64,000 nt of DNA, from assembly GCF_000716435.1 (NCBI RefSeq), contig NZ_JNWO01000005.1, positions 248,001-312,000 of the forward strand, written 5' to 3'. The notes beneath the pieces are model-generated. The model was not told where the DNA came from. It saw nothing but the letters and a program-made list of their open reading frames with translations, and ran no database searches. Source of the stretch: Streptomyces xylophagus. GTDB lineage: Bacteria; Actinomycetota; Actinomycetes; Streptomycetales; Streptomycetaceae. This document shows, in pieces, positions 57,987 through 64,000 of this stretch. Position numbers and translations under genes: made by a program. Position 1 is the stretch's first letter; every line of letters starts with the position of its first letter.

Positions 57987-60743
57987 GTGGTAACGGCGGT
58001 GGAGGGGTACGAGTTCGGGCTGCTGGGGCCACTGAGCGGTCGGCACGACGGGCGTGAGCTGGATCTGGGCAGCCCGCTGCAGCGTGCGGTTCTGGTGCGG
58101 CTGCTGCTCGGCGAAGGACGTCAGTGCGGCCTCGACCACCTCGTCGACGCGCTGTGGGAAGAGCCGCCCGGCAACGCGGCACGCTCGGTGCAGACGTACG
58201 TCTACCGCATCCGCCTCGCGCTGGGCCAGGAACGTTCCCGACTGGAAACCACCCAGGGCGGATACCAGCTCGACATCCCGGAGCAGGCAGTCGATGCCCT
58301 GTGTTTCGAGCAACTGGTCCGTGAGGGCGAGGAGTTGCGGGCCGCGCGGCGGACCGGCCCCGCCCTGCGCGCGTTCGACACCGCGCTGGCGCTGTGGTCG
58401 GGGGAGCCGCTGTCCGGCGTGCCCGGCCCCTACGCCCAGCGGCATCGTCGACGGTTCGTCGATCTGCGGCTGAACGCCCAGGTGGCGCAGCTGGAGTGCG
58501 CCGCCGACCTCGGTGAGCACGCCCGTGTGGCGACGGAACTGATCTCGCTGATCGCCGACCATCCGCTACGGGAGGACCTCTACGCGCTGCGCATGCGTGC
58601 CCTGTACCACGCCGGGCGTGCGGCGGAGGCCCTGGCTGTCTACGCCTCGGCCCGCGAGACCATGGTGGCCGAGCTGGGCATGGACCCGGGGCCGGAACTG
58701 CGGGAGCTGCAGGCCCGCATCCTCAGCGGCGCCGAGCCCGGCCCCGTCGAGTCGCGTCCCGGGGGACACGGCGGACGTCGTGCCGGTGCCGCGCCGTCGA
58801 CCGGTGACACCGCCTCGACTGATGACGTGATGTCGACCAGTGCTACGACGTCGACCGGTCCCGAGTCGTCGACCGCTGCTACGACGTCCGCTGGTCCTTC
58901 CGGCGACGCCGTGGCGCGATCGGGCGGCCGCCGGGGTCAGCCCATCGCATCGGGCGCCACCGACGAACTCGACCGGTTCGCGACGACGCGGGACGAGGAG
59001 GTCCCGGCCGGTGTCCGTCCGCAGCAACTCCCCCCGGCGCCGGGCGACTTCGTCGGGCGGGAGCGGCTGTGGGAGCGGCTCCGGCTCGCGCTGCGGCCCA
59101 GTGGGGAAGCGGTCGCGCTCACGGTGCTCAGCGGTATCGGCGGCGTGGGGAAGACCGCGCTCGCGTTGCGCGTCGCCCACGGCCTGCGCGGCGACTATCC
59201 GGACGGGCAGCTGTACGTGGACCTGCGGGGTGACGGCGGCCAACCCGCCGATCCCGCGGACGTGTTGGTCGACTTCCTCCTCGCGCTCGGCATGCCCGCC
59301 GCCGAGATCCCCGCGACGCCCACCGCCCGCGCCGGGGCCTATCGCACCCTGACCGCCGACCGCCGGATTCTGGTGCTCCTGGACAACGCGTCCGACACCG
59401 CCCAGGTGACACCGCTGCTCCCGGGCACCCCGGGCAACTCCGCGCTGATCACGACCCGGCACCGGTCGCTCGTACCGCCGGGTGCGACGCGTTTCGAGGT
59501 ACCGGTGCCCGATCAGCAGGAGGCGGTGACCATGCTGGGCCGGTTCACCGGCGACGCCGAGATCGCCGCCGACCCGGAACTCGCGCTCGAACTGGTCAGC
59601 GCGTGCGGGCAGTTGCCGTTGGCGCTGCGCATCATCGGTGCCCGTGCGGCGGCCCGTCCCGGACGCGGGCTCGGTGCGCAGTTGCTGCGGCTGCGCGCCG
59701 AGGAGCACCAGCTCGACGAGTTGCGGGCCGGCGGCATGTCCGTAGAGGCCACTTTCCAGGTCGGATACCGGGCCCTCGCCCCCGATCGGGCCCGGGCGAT
59801 GCGGCTGTGTGCGCTGCTGGATGCCGCGGACTTCCCGGTAGCGGTCGCGGCGGTGCTCCTGGACCAGCCGGAACAGGAGACCGAGGAGCAACTCGAGCAT
59901 CTGGTGGAGGCCGGTCTGCTCGAACCGCACTCGGCCGACCGCTACCGATTCCACGATCTGGTACGGGCGTTCGCCGCCCGGCGCGCCGATCGCGAGGATC
60001 CCGTCGCGGAGCGCGAGGCGGCGCTGGTGCGGCTGACGATGTTCCTGCACGCCACCCTGCTCCAGGCCATGAGCGCGACGGACCAGGCCGACTCGCTCAG
60101 CATCCACCTCCTCCCCGTGCCCCTGACCGGACTGCGGTTCGCCGACGCCGAGGAGGCGCGCACCTGGCTGCTGGCCGAACACACGCTGCTCGTCTCGGTG
60201 TTCTCCCGGGTACTGCGTGACATTCCGCACGCTTCGCGGATCGTCGTCGCCGCGCTGTCGGTGATCGCGTCGAGCGGGCTCTTCGCCGGACCCGCGCATC
60301 AGCGGGAACTGGAACGCGTCACGGACCACGCTGTCGCGGCGGCGGATCTGGGTGACGATCCGGCGCTTCGGGGGCAGACCCGGCACATCCGGGCCTGGCT
60401 CTCCTTCATCCGCGGTGATCTGACAGCGGCGGAAACCGATCTGCGCGAGGCGATCCGGCGTGCGCACGACAGCGACGACCGGGTGACGTTCTTCATGGCC
60501 GCTCGGCTGCTGTCGGTCGTACTGGCGGACCGGGGGCGGACCGCGGAGGCCGTCGAGTTCTTCGCCGAGTCGGAGGCCGTCGCCGGTGCGGAGGACGATC
60601 CGAACAGCCCGGCCTACTTCCTCCAGGAGGTGGCCCGCCTGTTCACCGCATTGAGCTCCGACCGGGCCGAGGTCAACATCGCTGCGGCCCAGCATGTGTA
60701 CGAGGTGAGCGACCGCCTGCGGCAGGCGGCGGCACAGCGCTGA
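57987..60743 (+). CDS. Large SARP-family regulator (AfsR-like) with NB-ARC ATPase domain
   Basis: 918 residues. OmpR-like winged helix at about 10-100 (FGLLGPLSGRHDGRELDLGSPLQRAVLVRLLL), BTAD domain at about 105-250 ending LRELQARIL, a low-complexity linker of Thr/Ser/Asp (about 255-345), NB-ARC ATPase from about 370 with P-loop SGIGGVGKTALALR and LDNASD, VALITTRHR-like sensor and LPLALRIIGARAAARPG, then a helical C-terminal region shorter than the TPR array of AfsR. Such proteins activate secondary-metabolite clusters; target genes are not evident beside it. GTG at 57987. The divergent Ser/Thr kinase gives an AfsK-AfsR-like pair. Confidence 0.92.
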   Translation: MVTAVEGYEFGLLGPLSGRHDGRELDLGSPLQRAVLVRLLLGEGRQCGLDHLVDALWEEPPGNAARSVQTYVYRIRLALGQERSRLETTQGGYQLDIPEQAVDALCFEQLVREGEELRAARRTGPALRAFDTALALWSGEPLSGVPGPYAQRHRRRFVDLRLNAQVAQLECAADLGEHARVATELISLIADHPLREDLYALRMRALYHAGRAAEALAVYASARETMVAELGMDPGPELRELQARILSGAEPGPVESRPGGHGGRRAGAAPSTGDTASTDDVMSTSATTSTGPESSTAATTSAGPSGDAVARSGGRRGQPIASGATDELDRFATTRDEEVPAGVRPQQLPPAPGDFVGRERLWERLRLALRPSGEAVALTVLSGIGGVGKTALALRVAHGLRGDYPDGQLYVDLRGDGGQPADPADVLVDFLLALGMPAAEIPATPTARAGAYRTLTADRRILVLLDNASDTAQVTPLLPGTPGNSALITTRHRSLVPPGATRFEVPVPDQQEAVTMLGRFTGDAEIAADPELALELVSACGQLPLALRIIGARAAARPGRGLGAQLLRLRAEEHQLDELRAGGMSVEATFQVGYRALAPDRARAMRLCALLDAADFPVAVAAVLLDQPEQETEEQLEHLVEAGLLEPHSADRYRFHDLVRAFAARRADREDPVAEREAALVRLTMFLHATLLQAMSATDQADSLSIHLLPVPLTGLRFADAEEARTWLLAEHTLLVSVFSRVLRDIPHASRIVVAALSVIASSGLFAGPAHQRELERVTDHAVAAADLGDDPALRGQTRHIRAWLSFIRGDLTAAETDLREAIRRAHDSDDRVTFFMAARLLSVVLADRGRTAEAVEFFAESEAVAGAEDDPNSPAYFLQEVARLFTALSSDRAEVNIAAAQHVYEVSDRLRQAAAQR

Positions 60744-60875
60744 GCAGGGCTTTCACACGCCGTCGACCGAACGTTGATCCGTGTTCGACACGGTGGTCCG
60801 AGAACGGACCGCGGCCGGAGTGCCTCCGCACGCCCGCCCGCTGCCTCAGCATCTCCTCGAACAGGTGACCAGCAG

Positions 60876-61805
60876 GTGACAGACATGCTCAAGATCGGTC
60901 TGGGAGCTCCCCAGTACGGATTGTTCACCGACCCCGCCACGATCTCCGGGTTCGCCGCCTCGGTCGAAGCGATCGGCTACGACAGCCTGTGGGTGGGCGA
61001 CCGGGCCCTCGTACCGACGCAGCCCCGTGACCCCTATCCCGGCGGCGGCCCCGTACCGGAGGAGTACCGCACCTTCCTGGACCCCATCGCCACCCTGTCC
61101 TTCCTGGCGCACGCCACCCGCCGGATGCGCCTGGGGACCAGCACGCTGAACGCGCCCTTCTACTCCCCGCTCCTGCTGGCCCGTTCGCTGACGTCCGTCG
61201 ACATCCTCAGCGAGGGACGGCTCGACATCGGGTTCGGGCTCGGCTGGTCGTCCGACGAGTACCAGGCCATCGGTGTGCCGTGGCAGGGACGCGGGGCACG
61301 GCTGGAAGAGATCCTGGACATCCTGGACCACGTCTGGTCGGGTTCGTCGACGGCCGAGCACAAGGGCGCCCTGTGGACGATCCCGAGCGCGCACATCGAG
61401 ACGCTCCCCGTGCAGCGTCCCCGCCCGCCGGTACTCCTGGGCGGCTTCACTCCGGCCACCCTGGAACGTATCGGCCGTCGCGCCGACGGCTGGGCTGGAG
61501 TCGCGCTGCCGGTACCCCAACTCGCCTACGTCATCAGCCAGATCCGGCAGATCGCGGAGGCGGCCGGACGCGACCCCGACGCCCTGCGCACCGTCGTCCG
61601 GGTGAACCCCGTGGTGACTGCCGAGGCCGCACAGAACGACGCCGTTCCGCACCGGGGGACGGTCGTACAGGTGTCGGACTATCTGCTCGCCGCCCACGCG
61701 GCCGGGGCCGACGAGGTCCTCATCGACCTCCAGCAGACCGCGCGGAGCGCGGAAGAACTGACGGACCTGGCACACCGTTTTCACGACCAGCTGAGCAAGG
61801 GCTAG
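60876..61805 (+). CDS. Luciferase-like (LLM class) F420-dependent oxidoreductase
   Basis: 309 residues. Begins MTDMLKIGLGAPQYG (or MLKIGLG from the ATG three codons later; both have AGGTGA-type SDs created by a duplicated CAGGTGAC). LLM fold marks: AIGYDSLWVGDR, MRLGTSTLNAPFYSPLLLARSLTSVDILSEGRLDIGFGLGWSSDEYQAIGVPW and GGFTPATLERIGRRADGW. Likely reduces a substrate with F420H2 or FMNH2; substrate unknown. A 132-nt gap separates it from the SARP gene, and it is 8 nt from the hemerythrin gene, so these two form an operon. Confidence 0.9.
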   Translation: MTDMLKIGLGAPQYGLFTDPATISGFAASVEAIGYDSLWVGDRALVPTQPRDPYPGGGPVPEEYRTFLDPIATLSFLAHATRRMRLGTSTLNAPFYSPLLLARSLTSVDILSEGRLDIGFGLGWSSDEYQAIGVPWQGRGARLEEILDILDHVWSGSSTAEHKGALWTIPSAHIETLPVQRPRPPVLLGGFTPATLERIGRRADGWAGVALPVPQLAYVISQIRQIAEAAGRDPDALRTVVRVNPVVTAEAAQNDAVPHRGTVVQVSDYLLAAHAAGADEVLIDLQQTARSAEELTDLAHRFHDQLSKG

Positions 61806-61813
61806 GGAACACC

Positions 61814-62473
61814 ATGTCTGATGTAGTCACTGCGAAGCCGGATGTCCACGACATGGTGGTGGTGCACCGCACGTTCCGCCAATCGTGCGCGGAATTGCCC
61901 GAGTTGGTACGCGGACTGCGGCCCGGCGACACCGCGCGGGCCGCGCTGGTCGTCGACGCGGTGCGGTTCATGCTCATCGGCCTGGAAGCCCACCACGTCA
62001 GCGAGGACGAATTCCTCTGGCCCCGCCTCGCGGCCCGGACGGCGGGGCAGGCCGAGACGATCGCGCGCATGGAGGAACAGCACCACCGGCTCGAGGAGTT
62101 GGTCACGCAGGTGACGGGCGCGCTGGACAGTCTGGCCGCCGATCCCCGACAGCCCCTCTGCGAGCAGGTAGCGGCGCAACTCAGCGAACTGGGCTCGGTG
62201 TTGAACGCGCACATGGACGAGGAGGAGAACACCATCCTGCCGTTGGCCGCCGAATATCTGACCGTCGCCGAATGGGAGCAACTCGGCGAGATCAGCCTGG
62301 CGAAGCTGGACAAGAAGCATCTGCTGCGCGCCTTCAGCGCGTTGATGGCGGTCGCGACTCCCGAAGAGCAACGAGCGCTCCTCACCAAGGCACCGCTGCC
62401 CGCCCGCGTCCTGTGGCGCCTCTCCGGCCGCCGCTCGCACGCCCGTTGGGAGGCCCGCCTGCGCGGGGTGTGA
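61814..62473 (+). CDS. Hemerythrin HHE cation-binding domain protein
   Basis: 219 residues, helical. Iron-binding residues typical of the fold: DVHDMVVVHRTFR, EAHHVSEDEFLWPRL, EQHHRLEEL and NAHMDEEENTILPL, giving the His and Glu/Asp ligands of a diiron site. The last 55 residues (LDKKHLLRAFSALMAVATPEEQ...) form an extra helical end. Possible roles: oxygen, nitric oxide or redox sensing, or iron storage. Co-transcribed with the LLM oxidoreductase, followed by a terminator. Confidence 0.92.
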   Translation: MSDVVTAKPDVHDMVVVHRTFRQSCAELPELVRGLRPGDTARAALVVDAVRFMLIGLEAHHVSEDEFLWPRLAARTAGQAETIARMEEQHHRLEELVTQVTGALDSLAADPRQPLCEQVAAQLSELGSVLNAHMDEEENTILPLAAEYLTVAEWEQLGEISLAKLDKKHLLRAFSALMAVATPEEQRALLTKAPLPARVLWRLSGRRSHARWEARLRGV

Positions 62474-62492
62474 GCCGGACGAACGCACGCAC

Positions 62493-62523
62493 GAGGGCCG
62501 ACAGTTGACGGCTGCCGGCCCTC
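62493..62523. terminator. Bidirectional hairpin terminator
   Basis: GAGGGCCG (62493-62500) pairs with CGGCCCTC (62516-62523) with additional inner pairing (CAG/CTG), between the convergent hemerythrin and isocitrate-lyase-family genes. Confidence 0.75.
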
Positions 62524-62590
62524 GAAGGTGCAGAGATCAGATGTGCGTCTCTCTACTGACGGAACATCAGCTGCCGTGAGTGCTCGGCGT

Positions 62591-63418
62591 TCACCGGAGG
62601 TTGCGGGTGAGCAGCTCGACGGACTGGGGGACGCCGACCGCGTCCTCCCCTCCGGCCGGGAGCCGTCCGTCCGTCGCCTTGAGGTCGGTCAGCGCCTTGT
62701 CCATCGCCTCGTGCGCGGCGAAGAGACAAGGGGTGCTGTAGATCGCCACGTCCACACCCAGTTCCGCCAACTCGCCCAGTGACAGACGGGGGGAGCGGCC
62801 CCCGGCGATCTGGTTGAACAGCAGGGGCTTGTCACCGATGGTGTCGCGGATCCGGCGGATCGCCTCGATGTCGCGCACGCCGTCCACCAGCACCACATCG
62901 GCGTCGGTGGCGGCAAGTGCCTTGGCGCGGGTGAGGATCTCGGCGTCGTCGGTGGCGTCGGTCCGCGCGACCACGGTCAGTTCGGTCCTGCAGGCCAGCA
63001 CCCGTTCGAGTTTGTCGAGGTACTCGTCGAGCGGCAGCAGCTGCTTCCCTTCGACGTGGCCGCACCGGCGGGGGCGCTTCTGGTCCTCCAGGATCACCCC
63101 CGAGGCGCCGGCCTGTTCCAGACGTCGTACGACATGACAGGCCACCTCCGGGTCGCCGTACCCGTCGTCGATGTCCACCAGCAGGTGGTGGTCGGGGAAG
63201 GCCCAGCGGAGCCGTTCCGTGAAGGCCACGATGTCCGGCCAGGCGATGAAGCCGATGTCCGGCAGACCGTAGTAGGACGCGGCGAATCCGAATCCCGAGA
63301 CGAAGAAGCCGTCGTAGTGCCGGGCCGCGATCGATGCCGAGTACATGTCGTACACGCCGATCAGAGGTGTGGTGCGGGGAGTGGCGATCGCGCTGCGCAG
63401 TGCGTTGCCGTGAGGCAT
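62591..63418 (-). CDS. Isocitrate lyase / PEP mutase superfamily enzyme
   Basis: 275 residues, TIM-barrel. Family marks: PLIGVYDMYSASIAARHYDGFFVSGFG, metal-binding DIDDGYGDP, ILEDQKRPRRCGHVEGKQLLP and VARTDA. The RRCGH segment matches the KKCGH loop with catalytic Cys of lyases (methylisocitrate lyase, isocitrate lyase), whereas PEP mutases carry other residues; so a C-C lyase acting on a 2-hydroxy-diacid is more likely than a phosphonate enzyme. The ATG at 63418 follows AGAGGA; an ATG 16 codons earlier is possible. Monocistronic. Confidence 0.88.
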   Translation of the reverse strand: MPHGNALRSAIATPRTTPLIGVYDMYSASIAARHYDGFFVSGFGFAASYYGLPDIGFIAWPDIVAFTERLRWAFPDHHLLVDIDDGYGDPEVACHVVRRLEQAGASGVILEDQKRPRRCGHVEGKQLLPLDEYLDKLERVLACRTELTVVARTDATDDAEILTRAKALAATDADVVLVDGVRDIEAIRRIRDTIGDKPLLFNQIAGGRSPRLSLGELAELGVDVAIYSTPCLFAAHEAMDKALTDLKATDGRLPAGGEDAVGVPQSVELLTRNLR

Positions 63419-63488
63419 GGAACAAGTCCTCTTGTTGCTGGCCGGGTTGGCGATGTGCGCTCGCATAACGATCGAAATCTTTTGGGAG

Positions 63489-64000
63489 TTACGCAGGTGA
63501 CGCTTCCGGGGATTTCCGGGGGTCGATCCCGAGGACCGGCAGACAGTCGGCGACACCGATGAGCTCGATGTCGTCACGCCGCTGCTTGGTCCACTCCTCG
63601 CGGGTCAGCCGCCAGCACTTGATCTGCGCCCGCTCGCCCCGCCGGGTGTCCCAGGAGACACCGTTCGGTACATATCCCAGGGCCTCCGAGACACGGTTCG
63701 AGGCATGGTTGTCGACGAACGCGTCGCTGCCCGCCTCACCGGCGCCCATCCCCTCGAAGGCCAGGTGCAGCACAGCCTGGCGCATCTCCTTCCCCAACCC
63801 GGCGCCGCGCACATCGGGGCTGAGCCAGGAGAACGTGGTGACCGTCCCGAACCTGGCGAAGTCGACGCCCTTCAGATCCTGCATGCCCACCGGCTCCCCG
63901 TCGACGGCCACGACGAAGTACAGGCGCCAGAAGTCGGCACTGACCCGGCCCCGGCCGGACCAGATACTCCGCAGCCAGCGCCACTCGCGTTCCGGGCTGT
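63489..64000 (-). CDS. GNAT-like N-acetyltransferase, N-terminus cut by the right edge
   Basis: At least 170 residues are open to the window edge. Seen: WRLYFVVAVDGEPVGMQDLKG, FSWLSPDVRGAGLGKEMRQAVLHLAFEGMGAGEAGSDAFVDNHASNRVSEALGYVPNG, where VRGAGLGKEM is the acetyl-CoA pyrophosphate loop and DNHASNRVSEALGY the typical C-terminal GNAT block. Stop is TAA at 63489, unusual in this GC-rich window. A GTG at 63911 could be mistaken for the start, but similarity continues upstream of it, so the true start is beyond 64000. Substrate unknown. Confidence 0.88.
   Translation of the reverse strand, partial: SPEREWRWLRSIWSGRGRVSADFWRLYFVVAVDGEPVGMQDLKGVDFARFGTVTTFSWLSPDVRGAGLGKEMRQAVLHLAFEGMGAGEAGSDAFVDNHASNRVSEALGYVPNGVSWDTRRGERAQIKCWRLTREEWTKQRRDDIELIGVADCLPVLGIDPRKSPEASPA

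Overview
The window is a stretch of chromosome from a high-GC filamentous actinomycete, almost certainly a Streptomyces. Evidence: very strong G/C bias at third codon positions, frequent GTG and TTG starts, many ATGA/GTGA gene overlaps, several apparent leaderless promoters, Tat-exported enzymes, a SARP regulator, a type III polyketide synthase of RppA type, a ureABCFGD urease operon with a GlnR-like box, and a single TTA codon. No tRNA, rRNA, IS element, prophage or CRISPR array was seen, so this looks like vertically inherited, lineage-specific chromosome rather than an island.

Layout. 1-2.5 kb: an NlpC/P60 cell-wall hydrolase behind a c-di-AMP (ydaO-type) riboswitch, then a ClpP-like protease operon divergent from an orphan Phd/YefM antitoxin. 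2.5-7.5 kb: urease structural genes and maturation factors. 7.6-15.4 kb: secreted tripeptidyl aminopeptidase, acyltransferase, secreted phosphoesterase/phospholipase C, EfeB-EfeO and a small protein. 15.4-18.1 kb: an arginine/ornithine module (ornithine aminotransferase, DDAH-type hydrolase, Lrp/AsnC regulator). 18.2-22.3 kb: LytTR response regulator, small membrane protein, sodium:solute symporter and LytS-like kinase in one transcription unit. 22.3-25.8 kb: small membrane protein, Ser/Thr kinase and PASTA lipoprotein. 25.8-31 kb: CtaG-like protein, 6-phosphofructokinase, GatD-MurT (lipid II amidation) and peptide deformylase. 31-33.6 kb: TetR regulator divergent from an acyl-CoA dehydrogenase, and an acetyltransferase. 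33.7-37.3 kb: tetrahydroxynaphthalene-type pigment cluster (RppA, CYP158A-like P450, cupin) with a divergent TenA-like gene. 37.3-42.8 kb: aldehyde dehydrogenase, Nudix, ATP-dependent DNA ligase, a thioredoxin-reductase-like flavoprotein and an XRE-cupin regulator. 43-49.4 kb: quinone oxidoreductase plus two translationally coupled acyl-CoA dehydrogenases, and several small or secreted proteins. 49.5-55.1 kb: ABC exporter with its two-component system. 55.1-64 kb: P450, TTA-containing Ser/Thr kinase, SARP regulator, F420-type oxidoreductase, hemerythrin, isocitrate-lyase-family enzyme and an acetyltransferase cut by the right edge.

The most unusual items are: the repeat-expanded linker inside the ABC permease; the TTA-containing kinase beside a large SARP (an AfsK/AfsR-like arrangement); the ClpP/antitoxin divergent pair over a shared palindrome; two unlinked 15-bp tandem repeats of the same design starting at stop codons; and a dispersed palindromic repeat that repeatedly supplies or abuts stop codons. 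All functional calls come from reading sequence motifs; no database search was run.
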